From contig BPGL01000002.1 of the NCBI GenBank assembly GCA_026003015.1, positions 124,001 through 188,000 on the forward strand: 64,000 nt of DNA, given 5' to 3'. Under the pieces are notes generated by a model. It was not told the DNA's origin and ran no database searches. It saw only the letters and a program-made list of their open reading frames with translations. Both the position numbers and the translations under genes were made by a program. Positions 37,570-46,186 of the stretch are shown here, piece by piece; positions within the stretch are counted from its first letter, which is position 1; each line of letters begins with the position of its first letter. Source of the stretch: Actinomycetota bacterium. Its GTDB lineage: Bacteria > Actinomycetota > UBA4738 > HRBIN12.

Positions 37570-39617
37570 CGTGAGGCGCCCCGGCGACGCAGCCACAGCA
37601 CCGCGAGCAGCGCCCCCGCGACCGCGGTGATCAGCAGGGCCACGCGGTTCAGCGCCGTCGATCGGACGAAGACGGTCTGGTCGCTGATCACGCGACCCGA
37701 GGGCGAGCGCACGAGCACGCGGATCGGATGACGTCCCGCGGTCGTCGACACGACGTGGAAGGTCACGATTCGCCCGGGCCGGTCGAGCACCACCTCTCGC
37801 GTACGCCCTTCGGGGAACCCGAAGCGGGACGACTGCAGCTCGACGAGGACCCGCAGGGGCACGGGCCCCGGATCGCCCATCAGCAGGGGGATGTCGCCGT
37901 CCCGCGCGGTGAGCGTGAAGGCTTGCACGGTGGGGGTCACGCGCTCGAAGGTCGCGTCTACGACCCGTTCGACCTCCTCGATCCAGGTCTCCCCGGCCGC
38001 CTGGTTGGGCGGCAGGTGGGCGGCGGCGGTCGCGATCGCGAGGGCTCGGTCCAGGCGGTCGGCAAGGCCCTTCCCGTCGACGAGCATCGACGAGAAGGCC
38101 TGGACGCGGCGACGTTGCTCGCGCAGGCGCTCGAGGTACGCGGCGTCGAACCGGGTCCCCGAGGGCTCGAGGAGCGAGCCCTCGGGCCCGGCGGGGCTCA
38201 CCCGCTCGACGAAGGTCTGCGCGTGGACGGGCTCGAGGAAGGGCGCGCGGGCCAGGCGGGCAGCGAGCGGCTCCCACACGGTGGGGGGGAGGTCGGCAGG
38301 GAGCCGGAGCGCGATCCCGCGCCGGGTCGGCGTTCCGTCGGGCTGGTCGGGCGGGACCGGCTGCTCGCGCCAGATCACGGCGAGCTCCCCGACGATCGCC
38401 TGCGCCGCGCGGACGGGGTCGGCGAGCAGCTCGGGACGCGAGAGGAGCGCTTGGGCGCCGGGGTCGGGCAGCACGAGGGAGATCGTCCCGCGAGCGGTCG
38501 AGACGGTCGCGGTCGGTGGGACGGCGAACAGGTTCGGCTGTTCGGGTCGCTCAACGGCGTCGGGATCGGCGAGCACGGCCTCGACGCCGACGCCGGCAAA
38601 CCAGGCGAGCGCCTCTGGCGACAGGAGCCCTTCCGGGGGGCGGGCGACCGTGACGGCGGGGTCGACGCCGAGGGTCGCGCGGACCCAGGCCGCCGCCTGT
38701 CGTCGCTGGTGGGCGAGGTGGTGCTGGAGGCCGTCGGCGAGCATCGCGGGGATCGAGGGACCGCCGAACGGGTAGGCCGAGACCTGAACCTGCGGCGTGG
38801 CGGCGGCGGCCGCGAGCACCTCGAGCAGGACAGCGGCGTCGCCGGCCGGGCCGGTGCCTGCGGCGACGGCCACGCCGGTCGTGCGCTCGTACCCGTCGGC
38901 CATCGCGGCGAGCTGCTGCAGGAGGGCGGGGTGCACCACGAGGTCGATCGGCGTGCCGCGCTCCGCGAGCGCCGCCACCGCTCGCGTCAGCGCCCGCAGG
39001 CCGCCGCCCGGCCCGATCGCGGCCTCCACGCCGGGGTCGCGCACGCGGCCGTCGGGCCCCATCGGGAGCGACCCGTCGAACTCCGCCCACCAGCTGAACA
39101 GCAGCGGGCGCTCGGGCGCGCGCACGATGGACACGAGCGGGGTCGCCAGGCGCGCGACGACGCGGCCACGGCTGCGCAGCTGGATCTCGAGCGGATACAC
39201 CGCGGATTCATCGGTCGCGATCGCCGGAACCTCGGCGGTATCGAGACGCACGCCAAGCGCGCGGGTGGCGCCCGCGGCGACGACGCCGTCGACGCGCGTG
39301 CTCTGGATGAACACCGCCGCCGGGGGTCCCTCGACGAGGGACGCCTCGTACTCGAAGCGCGATCCGACCGCGGGGCCGACAACGAGGTGCACGCGCAGGT
39401 CGTCGAGCCGCGCGGCGCCGTCGTTGCGCACGAGCACCTGGATCGAGAGCCGCGGGCGCTCGGGGGTCACCCAGGGCGTCTGGTCCAGCAGCGTGAGCGA
39501 CACGGGCGGCGGGGACTGGGCGAGCGCGTGAGGCAGCGCGGAGGCGAGCAGCGTCGCCGCAAGGATCGGGGGTCCGAACGCGCGCGCCGCGCCGCGGATG
39601 CCCATGCGCGGGCCCAT
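37566..39617 (-). CDS. Secreted, C-terminally anchored DUF6049-like envelope protein
   Basis: A 683-residue protein. It has a signal peptide (GPPILAATLLASALPHALAQ), a start of the mature part that reads SLTLLDQTPWVTPERPRLSI, and many beta strands. A central TIM-barrel-like region contains ALAERGTPIDLVVHPALLQQ and WFAGVGVEAVLADPD. One membrane helix lies at the C terminus (LLITAVAGALLAVLWL) with a basic end. The organisation and location upstream of murJ match the mycobacterial Rv3909 family. Its stop overlaps the murJ start, pointing to a shared role in wall assembly. Function unknown. Either ATG at 39617 or 39605 could start it. Confidence 0.82.
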   Translation of the reverse strand: MGPRMGIRGAARAFGPPILAATLLASALPHALAQSPPPVSLTLLDQTPWVTPERPRLSIQVLVRNDGAARLDDLRVHLVVGPAVGSRFEYEASLVEGPPAAVFIQSTRVDGVVAAGATRALGVRLDTAEVPAIATDESAVYPLEIQLRSRGRVVARLATPLVSIVRAPERPLLFSWWAEFDGSLPMGPDGRVRDPGVEAAIGPGGGLRALTRAVAALAERGTPIDLVVHPALLQQLAAMADGYERTTGVAVAAGTGPAGDAAVLLEVLAAAAATPQVQVSAYPFGGPSIPAMLADGLQHHLAHQRRQAAAWVRATLGVDPAVTVARPPEGLLSPEALAWFAGVGVEAVLADPDAVERPEQPNLFAVPPTATVSTARGTISLVLPDPGAQALLSRPELLADPVRAAQAIVGELAVIWREQPVPPDQPDGTPTRRGIALRLPADLPPTVWEPLAARLARAPFLEPVHAQTFVERVSPAGPEGSLLEPSGTRFDAAYLERLREQRRRVQAFSSMLVDGKGLADRLDRALAIATAAAHLPPNQAAGETWIEEVERVVDATFERVTPTVQAFTLTARDGDIPLLMGDPGPVPLRVLVELQSSRFGFPEGRTREVVLDRPGRIVTFHVVSTTAGRHPIRVLVRSPSGRVISDQTVFVRSTALNRVALLITAVAGALLAVLWLRRRGASR

Positions 39618-39629
39618 CGTACCGGCGCC

Positions 39630-40409
39630 CTACCCGCCGGCGAGGGCCAGGAGCTGGCGGAGGCCGTAGCCGATGGCCACGAGGAGCATGAAGGAGCCGA
39701 CGGCCAGGCGGAGCGTGCGCTCAGCGGTGCCGAGGGCGAGGCGAGCGCCGACCCGAGCGCCGGGGATCGCGCCGATCGTCACGGCGGCGAAGATCCCCCA
39801 GTCGACGTTGCCGAGCGCGGCGTGCACGAGGGTGCCGGGGATCACCATCGCGGCGATCGCCGCCAGCGAGGTCCCGAGCGCGCGCTTGAGTGGGATGCGG
39901 AGCGGTCCGGCCATGAGCGGCACCATCACGATGCCTCCGCCGACCCCCAGCAACCCGCTCACGACGCCGGCGGCCGCGCCGATCCCGAGGAACGCGGCCA
40001 CCCGACCCCGAGGTTCGTCGGCCGCGGCCCGCGGCGCATCCGGCCGCCGTCCCCGCAGGAGCCCGGCCGCCTGCCATCCGAGCAGCGCTGCGGTCACGAT
40101 CAGCAGGACGGGCGTGCGCACGAACTCGGTCAGCCAGGCGCCGAGGGCCGCTGCGGGCACCCCGGCGATCGCCATCAGCACCGCGCCGCGTCGCTCGAGC
40201 TGGCCCGCCCGCGCGTAGGTGAGCGCGCCGGTCACGGCGGTCGGCAGGATCACCGGAAGGGGTGTGGCGAGGGCGACGATCCCGGGGGTCGCGAGCACCA
40301 CCTCGATGCCCGGGGTCATGACGATGCCGCCCCCGACGCCGAACAGGCCCGAGAGCACGCCCGCCGCGAGGCCCACCGCGACGGCGAGCACGATCTCGAT
40401 GGGGCTCAC
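39630..40409 (-). CDS. TauE/SafE-family sulfite/organosulfonate exporter-like permease
   Basis: A 259-residue membrane protein with the duplicated TauE/SafE motif LSGLFGVGGGIVMTPG and VSGLLGVGGGIVMVPL, and about eight helices. The family moves sulfite, sulfonates or related anions. It overlaps the end of the NUDIX gene by four bases. Substrate cannot be told. Confidence 0.9.
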   Translation of the reverse strand: MSPIEIVLAVAVGLAAGVLSGLFGVGGGIVMTPGIEVVLATPGIVALATPLPVILPTAVTGALTYARAGQLERRGAVLMAIAGVPAAALGAWLTEFVRTPVLLIVTAALLGWQAAGLLRGRRPDAPRAAADEPRGRVAAFLGIGAAAGVVSGLLGVGGGIVMVPLMAGPLRIPLKRALGTSLAAIAAMVIPGTLVHAALGNVDWGIFAAVTIGAIPGARVGARLALGTAERTLRLAVGSFMLLVAIGYGLRQLLALAGG

Positions 40410-40948
40410 CCGAGCAGCTCCGCGGCCTTCGCGAGGACGTCGCGCTCGCCCCGGTACCCTGCCCGTTTGAGCGCGAGTTCGAGGGGGAACCAGCGCACCT
40501 CCTCCATCTCGTCGTCGCGCTCGCCGGGGTCCCCGTCGACCGCGCGCATGAGGAAGAAGTGCACGGTCTTGCGGATCCGGGTGTTGTCCCAGACGTAGAA
40601 GTAGCGGGTGGAGCCGAGGCTCTGTTCGATCTCGGCTCGGAACCCGGTCTCCTCGCGTACCTCGCGGACCGCCGCGTCCTCGGGCGCCTCACCGGGCTCG
40701 ATCCCGCCCTTGGCGAGCCCCCACGCGAGGGAACCCCGACGGGTACGCCGTGAGGCGAGGAGGATCTCGACCCTTCCGTCGTCAGCCCTGCGGTAGACGA
40801 CCCCGCCGGCCGAGACCTCCTGCTGGGTCCGCGATCGGGGCCGAGGGCGGCGGGCGCCGCGACCGGCCTTCGAGGTGGTCGCCTGCGCACGTTCGGCGCT
40901 GCGACGCCTGCGGGGTCGGCCGGGCTGCTTCGATCGCTCGGCCGTCAT
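40406..40948 (-). CDS. NUDIX hydrolase (MutT4-like)
   Basis: A 180-residue protein with a basic N-terminal extension of about 44 residues and a NUDIX domain. The box GGIEPGEAPEDAAVREVREE followed by TGF fits GX5EX7REUXEEXGU. It also has VHFFLMRAVDG and DDEMEEVRWFPLE. The gene lies between cca and the DUF6049-like gene as mycobacterial mutT4 does. It hydrolyses a nucleoside-diphosphate-linked compound. Confidence 0.88.
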   Translation of the reverse strand: MTAERSKQPGRPRRRRSAERAQATTSKAGRGARRPRPRSRTQQEVSAGGVVYRRADDGRVEILLASRRTRRGSLAWGLAKGGIEPGEAPEDAAVREVREETGFRAEIEQSLGSTRYFYVWDNTRIRKTVHFFLMRAVDGDPGERDDEMEEVRWFPLELALKRAGYRGERDVLAKAAELLG

Positions 40949-41046
40949 GACGCCGGATTGTAGGCGGACCGCCGGCGATCGAGGCTTAGGGCGCTCGCCC
41001 CGGATGCCGAAAGACAGCGAGGGACGTACGTCGGAGGCGGACGAGG

Positions 41047-42159
41047 ATGACGATCGACGAGCTGCTGCGGGTGACCGTCGAGCGCGGCGCGAGCGACCTG
41101 CACCTGAAGGTCGGCAACGTGCCGTTCCTCCGGATCGACGGTGCGCTCGAGCCGACCGAGTTCCCGCCGCTGACCAGCGAGGACACGGCCGCCTTCGCCG
41201 AGGCCGTCACGTCGGAGCACAAGCGGCGGGAGTTCGCCGAGACCAACGAGGCGGACCTCGGGTACACGCTGCCCGGCGTCGGGCGGTTCCGCATCAACGT
41301 CTACCGCCAGCGCGGCCTCGTCGGGCTCGCCGTGCGGCGCGTGCGCAACGAGATCCCCACGTTCGAGGAGCTGCGCTTGCCCGACGCCGTCCGCGCGCTC
41401 GCGGAGTCGCCCCGCGGGCTCGTCCTCGTCACGGGCCCGACCGGTACCGGGAAGACGACGACGATCGCCGCGATGATCGGGCACATCAACCGGACGCGGC
41501 GCGCCCACATCATCACCATCGAGGATCCGATCGAGGTCGTGCACGACGACGAGCTGTCGCTGGTGGAGCAGCGAGAGATCGGGATCGACACGGTCTCGTA
41601 CCAGTCGGCCCTTCGTTCGGTGATCCGCCAGGACCCGGACGTGATCTTCGTCGGCGAGATCCGGGACCCGGAGTCGGCGCTCTCGGCGATCCAGGCCGCC
41701 GAGACGGGCCACATGGTGATCTCGACCCTGCACACGATCGACTGCATGGAGACGATCAACCGGGTGCTCGACCTGTTCCCGCCGCAGCAGCAGAAAGAGG
41801 TTCGCACGTCGTTCGCCGGCGCCCTGCGCGGGATCGTGTCCCAGCGGCTCGTGGCGCGGGCCGACGGCAAGGGGCGCGTGCCGGCCGTCGAGGTGCTCGT
41901 GAACACCGGGCGGATCTTCGACCGGATCGTCGATCCCGAACAGACCGAAGGGATCTTCGAGGTGATCGCCGACGGCGCCTTCTACGGGATGCAGACCTTC
42001 GACCAGGCGCTCGTCAAGCTCGTGCGAGAGGGCCTCGTGACGGCCGACGAAGCTCGGCGCTCGGCGTCCAACCCGCACGACTTCGACCTGCAGCTGGCCG
42101 GGGTCCTGGACCGTGGGTCCGCCTTCCACCAGCAGCAGGAGGCCGGCACCCTCACGTGA
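41047..42159 (+). CDS. pilT: PilT-like retraction ATPase, orphan
   Basis: A 370-residue ATPase of the PilT group: SDLHLKVGNVPFLRIDGAL, Walker A LVTGPTGTGKTTTIAAMI, Asp box HIITIEDPIEV, Walker B DVIFVGEIRDPESAL and His box GHMVISTLHTID. The C-terminal AIRNLIRE motif of standard PilT is replaced by GRIFDRIVDPEQTEGIFEVI. No pilin, PilB or PilC genes lie in the window. The last bases overlap the convergent membrane gene in TCACGTGA, which holds both stop codons. Confidence 0.9.
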   Translation: MTIDELLRVTVERGASDLHLKVGNVPFLRIDGALEPTEFPPLTSEDTAAFAEAVTSEHKRREFAETNEADLGYTLPGVGRFRINVYRQRGLVGLAVRRVRNEIPTFEELRLPDAVRALAESPRGLVLVTGPTGTGKTTTIAAMIGHINRTRRAHIITIEDPIEVVHDDELSLVEQREIGIDTVSYQSALRSVIRQDPDVIFVGEIRDPESALSAIQAAETGHMVISTLHTIDCMETINRVLDLFPPQQQKEVRTSFAGALRGIVSQRLVARADGKGRVPAVEVLVNTGRIFDRIVDPEQTEGIFEVIADGAFYGMQTFDQALVKLVREGLVTADEARRSASNPHDFDLQLAGVLDRGSAFHQQQEAGTLT

Positions 42160-42514
42160 CGTCGAGCTCGGCGCGCCGCGCCGCGCGCTCCATCGGGTGG
42201 CGGCGGTAGCCGAAGCCGATCGCGAGCGCGAGGTAGACGGGGACGAACAACGGCCCCCACAGGCAGGACTGCCGGACGTGGTGGCGCTCGTGCGCCAGGA
42301 GGCGGCCCTCGACCGGCTCGCTCGACAGCACGACGAAGCCGAGCGTCATCGCGGCACGATCCGCCCTGCGCAGGAGCCACGTGAGCCCCCGAGGTCCCCG
42401 GTCGAACAGGACGAGACCGTGCGCCAGGCGCGGCACCTGGAAGGTGAGCAGGCCGAGCACGAGCCCCAGCAGCGTGTTCGGCGCCGACCACAGGAAGCCG
42501 AGCACGAGCCCCAC
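42152..42514 (-). CDS. Small membrane protein with HExxH motif
   Basis: A 120-residue protein with an N-terminal hydrophobic stretch (APNTLLGLVLGLLTFQVP), a central EGRLLAHERHHVRQSCLWGP and a C-terminal helix (LFVPVYLALAIGFGY). HERHH fits the HExxH zinc-peptidase motif, and a His/Arg-rich end follows (YRRHPMERAARR). It may be a minimal membrane peptidase or a metal-binding protein. Similar short proteins occur in other phyla as I recall, with no known function. Confidence 0.65.
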   Translation of the reverse strand: MGLVLGFLWSAPNTLLGLVLGLLTFQVPRLAHGLVLFDRGPRGLTWLLRRADRAAMTLGFVVLSSEPVEGRLLAHERHHVRQSCLWGPLFVPVYLALAIGFGYRRHPMERAARRAELDVT

Positions 42515-42570
42515 GTCGCAAGGGTAGTGCGCGAGGGTCCCGTCGCCCGCGCGGCTATGCTCGACCGATC

Positions 42571-43962
42571 ATGGCCGGGACCTCGTCCGGGGATGCCGTG
42601 CTCCCGGTGCCGCCGATCGTCGAGGAGCTCGGGGAGCGCTTCCAGGCGGCGGGGCACGAGCTGCACCTCGTCGGCGGCAGCGTTCGCGACCTGATCTTGG
42701 GCCGCAGCCTCACGGACCTGGACCTGTGCACCGACGCGCACCCGCCCGAGACGACCCGGATCCTGCAGGGGTGGGCCGACCGTCGCTACCTCGTTGGGGC
42801 GCGGTACGGGACGGTCGGCGCGATCAAGGACGGGGTCCGGATCGAGATCACGACCTACCGGCAGGAGGTCTACGCGGAGGAGCATCGCAACCCGGCCGTG
42901 ACGTTCGGGCGCGACGTCGAGACCGACCTGTCCCGACGGGACTTCACGATCAACGCGATGGCGATCCGGGTTCCGGGTGGGGCGCTCGTCGATCCGTACG
43001 GCGGGGTCCGCGATCTCGCCGCTCGGCGGCTCGACACACCGCTCGACCCGGAGGTGGCCTTCGCCGACGACCCGCTGCGGATGCTTCGAGCCGCGCGGTT
43101 CGTCTCCCAGCTCGAGGTGCGACCCGCCCCGCGGGTCGTCGAGGCGATCCGGCGGATGCACGGGCGCCTCGCCATCGTCTCGGCGGAGCGGATCCGCGAT
43201 GAGCTGGACCGGCTCCTGCTGGGTGCGCGGCCCTCCGCAGGGCTCCGGCTCCTCGTCGAGACCGAGCTGGCCGCGGAGTTCCTCCCCGAGCTACCGGCGC
43301 TCGCGCTGGAACAGGACCCCGTGCACCGGCACAAGGACGTGCTGCTCCACACCTTCGCCGTCGTCGAGCGCTGCGAGCCCGACCTCGTGCTCCGTCTCGC
43401 CGCGCTCCTGCACGACATCGGCAAGCCCGCCACCCGCCGGTACACACCCGAGGGGGTGACGTTCCACCACCACGAGGTCGTCGGCGCTCGGATGGCGCGC
43501 GAGCGCCTGCAGGCGCTGCGCTACCCGAACCAGGTGATCGACGACGTCACGCGGCTGATCGAGCTGCACCTGCGCTTCCACGGGTACGGAGAGGGGTGGA
43601 CCGACAGCGCCGTGCGCCGGTACGTGCGCGACGCCGGCCCACTGCTCGACCGGCTCAACCAGCTCACCCGCGCGGACGTGACGACCCGCAGCGAGCGTCG
43701 CGCCCGACGCTTCGAGGCGCTGCAGGACGAGCTCGAGGAGCGGATCGCCCGGCTGGCCGAGCAGGAGAACCTCGAGGAGCTTCGCCCGCCGATCGACGGC
43801 CGTCAGGTCATGGCTCGCCTGGGGATCGGGCCGGGGCCCCTGGTTGGGGAGGCGCTCGCGCACCTGATGGAGCTGCGGATGGAGCGTGGGCCGATGAGCG
43901 AGGAGGAGGCCTACGCCGAGCTCGACGCCTGGGCCAAGGAACGGGAGCTCGACGCGCGCTGA
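42571..43962 (+). CDS. cca: CCA tRNA nucleotidyltransferase with HD domain
   Basis: A 463-residue protein with head motif HLVGGSVRDLILGRSLTDLD carrying the two catalytic Asp, then LSRRDFTINAMA and DDPLRMLRAARF. An HD domain (LALEQDPVHRHKDVLLHTF, LAALLHDIGKPATR) and a tail domain follow. It adds or repairs the 3-prime CCA of tRNAs; the window's tRNA-Ile lacks encoded CCA and needs it. Position corresponds to mycobacterial pcnA. Confidence 0.95.
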   Translation: MAGTSSGDAVLPVPPIVEELGERFQAAGHELHLVGGSVRDLILGRSLTDLDLCTDAHPPETTRILQGWADRRYLVGARYGTVGAIKDGVRIEITTYRQEVYAEEHRNPAVTFGRDVETDLSRRDFTINAMAIRVPGGALVDPYGGVRDLAARRLDTPLDPEVAFADDPLRMLRAARFVSQLEVRPAPRVVEAIRRMHGRLAIVSAERIRDELDRLLLGARPSAGLRLLVETELAAEFLPELPALALEQDPVHRHKDVLLHTFAVVERCEPDLVLRLAALLHDIGKPATRRYTPEGVTFHHHEVVGARMARERLQALRYPNQVIDDVTRLIELHLRFHGYGEGWTDSAVRRYVRDAGPLLDRLNQLTRADVTTRSERRARRFEALQDELEERIARLAEQENLEELRPPIDGRQVMARLGIGPGPLVGEALAHLMELRMERGPMSEEEAYAELDAWAKERELDAR

Positions 43963-43986
43963 GGGGTGCGCCCCGCGCGCGAGGGC

Positions 43987-44967
43987 CTACACGGCGAAGC
44001 GCACGTGCAGGACGTCGCCCTCCTGCACGACGTAGTCCTTGCCCTCGATCCGGACGCGCCCGGCGGAGCGGGCGGCGTCGAGCGAGCCGGCGGCCACCAG
44101 GTCCTCGTAGGCGATCACCTCGGCGCGGATGAACCCGCGCTGCAGGTCGGAGTGGATCGTGCCGGCGGCCTCGGCCGCCCTCGCGCCGCGGCGGACCGGC
44201 CAGGCGCGGGTCTCGTCCTCGCCGGTCGTGAGGAAGGTGACGAGGTCGAGGGCTCGGTAGCAGGCCGCGATCACGCGCGGGAGCCCCGGCTCCCGGACGC
44301 CGAACGCCTCCAGGAGCGCCGCGGCCTCCGCCGGGTCGAGCTCGGCCGCCTCGGCCTCGATCGCGGCGCTCACGCCGACGGCTCCCTGCGCGGCGAGCTC
44401 CTCGGGCAGCTCCGCGTGCTCGGCGAGGTTCGCGACGACGACCTCGGGCTTGGCCGTGAGCGGGCCGAGCGCACGAAGCGCGTGGTGGGCCTCGTCGTCG
44501 AGCCCGGCGGCGCGCAGCGGCGTGCCGGCCTCGAGGGCTGCTCGGGCCGCCGCGAGGGCTCGGACCTCGGGGGACTCGGCGCCGCGCGCCCGCTTCAGCG
44601 CTCGCTCGAGGGCTTGCTCGATCACGATGAGGTCCGCGAGGAGCAGCTCGGCTCGAACCTCGGCGAGCTCCTCGGCGGGGCGTGGCTCCGTGCCGAAGCA
44701 CCGCAGCACGACGGCGAGGGCGTCGACCTCGCGCAGGCGCGCGAGCCCCTGCGCGCTCGACACGCCGCCGGGGACGTCGACGAACCGGACCTGGGCCGGC
44801 ACGACGCGGGCGGAGCGCTCGATCCGAGCGAGGACCTCCAGCCGTGGATCGGGGACGGGGACGACGGCGACGTTGGCGCGGCCGCCGTGTGACCCGACCC
44901 TCGTCAGCGCGGTGAACAGGGTGGAGCGCCCGCTGAAGGGCATCCCGACGAGGCCGATCTCCTTCAC
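43987..44967 (-). CDS. YchF/Obg-family nucleotide-binding protein with altered P-loop
   Basis: A 326-residue protein, shorter than the usual 360. It has IGLVGMPFSGRSTLFTALT where YchF has a GxxxxGKST loop; here the conserved Lys is Arg. VRFVDVPGGV is the G3 region, VVANLAEH matches the NxxE variant of YchF, and the C-terminal TGS-like domain ends GKDYVVQEGDVLHVRFAV. YchF is a ribosome-associated ATPase. This is a divergent member and nucleotide binding may be changed. The start is GTG. The 280 bases between it and sodN hold no gene that I can support. Confidence 0.85.
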   Translation of the reverse strand: MKEIGLVGMPFSGRSTLFTALTRVGSHGGRANVAVVPVPDPRLEVLARIERSARVVPAQVRFVDVPGGVSSAQGLARLREVDALAVVLRCFGTEPRPAEELAEVRAELLLADLIVIEQALERALKRARGAESPEVRALAAARAALEAGTPLRAAGLDDEAHHALRALGPLTAKPEVVVANLAEHAELPEELAAQGAVGVSAAIEAEAAELDPAEAAALLEAFGVREPGLPRVIAACYRALDLVTFLTTGEDETRAWPVRRGARAAEAAGTIHSDLQRGFIRAEVIAYEDLVAAGSLDAARSAGRVRIEGKDYVVQEGDVLHVRFAV

Positions 44968-45247
44968 GGCGACCGGGGCTCGATCCCGTCCGGGAAACCG
45001 TCCGTTCGTCGCATGCGGTACCGACTTCCGGTGGATGCGCTCGACGCCTCGGCTGTGTCGATGATGCCCCTGAGACCGGCGAGGGCCGGGGTGCCGCCAG
45101 ACCCGCCCCGGCCCCCCGGGCTCACGCGCCCGCGGCGAGGCTCGGAGGCGTGCGGGCGGGCGGGGAGCCGACGGCCCCGCTCGCCCGCCGACCATCGAGG
45201 CGCTCGGGGGTCAGCGCCCCCGCTCGCCGGGGCGACCTCGGCGATCG

Positions 45248-45664
45248 CTAGGACTTCGTCTCCCAGAAGATCTTGGCGATCTCGTCGATCGTGTCGAGGA
45301 GCTCCTGGCCCTGGGCCGGGTCCTGCGACTTCTTCGCGGCGCCCGCGAGCTTCGTGGCCTTCCAGAACAGCTCGTGCAGCTGCGGGTGCTTCTCGAGGTG
45401 CTCCGGCTTGAAGTAGTCGGTCCACAGCACCCACAGGTGCTCCTTGACGAGGTTCGCGCGCTCCTCCTTGATCGCCAAGCACCGTGCGCGGTAGTCCTCG
45501 ACGGTCTCGCCGGCCGTCTTGAACGAGTCGGCCTTCTGGTAGCGCTCCTGGATCGCCCGGACCGACTCGGCCTCGATGCGGGCCTGCGCGGGGTCGTAGA
45601 CGCCGCACGGCAGGTCGCAGTGCGCGTGGACGGTCCGACGGGGCCTCAGGGATGCTCCGAGCAT
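45248..45664 (-). CDS. sodN: Nickel superoxide dismutase
   Basis: A 138-residue NiSOD. A 14-residue propeptide (MLGASLRPRRTVHA) precedes the nickel hook HCDLPCGVYDP, whose N-terminal His, Cys-2 and Cys-6 bind nickel after cleavage. The four-helix bundle follows (AQARIEAESVRAIQERYQKA, HLWVLWTDYFKPEHLEKHP), ending IDEIAKIFWETKS. Propeptide length and sequence closely follow Streptomyces SodN. It detoxifies superoxide in the cytoplasm. Its ATG overlaps the opposite-strand ATG of the maturation protease. Confidence 0.97.
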   Translation of the reverse strand: MLGASLRPRRTVHAHCDLPCGVYDPAQARIEAESVRAIQERYQKADSFKTAGETVEDYRARCLAIKEERANLVKEHLWVLWTDYFKPEHLEKHPQLHELFWKATKLAGAAKKSQDPAQGQELLDTIDEIAKIFWETKS

Positions 45665-46136
45665 GTCGTCTCCTCCTCCCGGATCCGATCCAGCCTCGGT
45701 CGGTCCGCCACCCTACCACCCCGCTCGGGCGCGGCTGGGGGCGATCGCGGCGAGCGCGTCGGTCGTGGTGGCCTGCGTCGGGGTCTTCCTGCGGTGGCGT
45801 CCGTCTCGGGTTCGGATCGAGGGGGCGAGCATGGCGCCGACGCTGCTCCCGGAGGACTGGGCGCTCATCGTCGTCCCGCGGCGCTGGCGCCGAGGCGACG
45901 TCGTGGTCGTGGAGCATCCGGGGCGACCGGGCTACGAGATGGTGAAGCGGATCCTCGCCGGGCCCGGCGAACGCGTCGGGGAGCGCGTGCTCGGCCCGGA
46001 CGAGTGGTGGGTCGAGGGCGACCACCCGGTGGCCTCGACCGACAGCCGCCACTTCGGGCCGGTGCGAACGGAGGCGCTGCGGGCGCGGGTCCTGCTGGTG
46101 TACTGGCCGCGGGGGCGCCGTGGCCTGGTCCGCTGA
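45663..46136 (+). CDS. sodX: Nickel superoxide dismutase maturation protease (signal-peptidase-like)
   Basis: A 157-residue S26-type peptidase with one membrane helix (LGAIAASASVVVACVGVFL). It has the catalytic Ser in RIEGASMAPTLLPED and the catalytic Lys in MVKRILAGPGERVG, then EWWVEGDHPVASTDSRHFGP. This group removes the SodN propeptide to expose the nickel-binding His. In Streptomyces it lies downstream of sodN in the same direction; here it diverges, and the starts share CATG. A later start nearer the membrane helix is possible. Confidence 0.9.
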   Translation: MSSPPPGSDPASVGPPPYHPARARLGAIAASASVVVACVGVFLRWRPSRVRIEGASMAPTLLPEDWALIVVPRRWRRGDVVVVEHPGRPGYEMVKRILAGPGERVGERVLGPDEWWVEGDHPVASTDSRHFGPVRTEALRARVLLVYWPRGRRGLVR

Positions 46137-46186
46137 GCCCACCGGGCTCGGCGGCCGAGCCGGCCCGGGCGCCGTACGATGGACCG

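Noticed and set aside
42152-42159. TCACGTGA as a second parS-like site
   Set aside because: It lacks the flanking TGTT/AACA-type arms of the consensus and is explained by two convergent stop codons.
44968-45247. Open frames in the ychF-sodN spacer
   Set aside because: They have no ribosome site and only Pro/Arg-rich composition; no gene can be supported.
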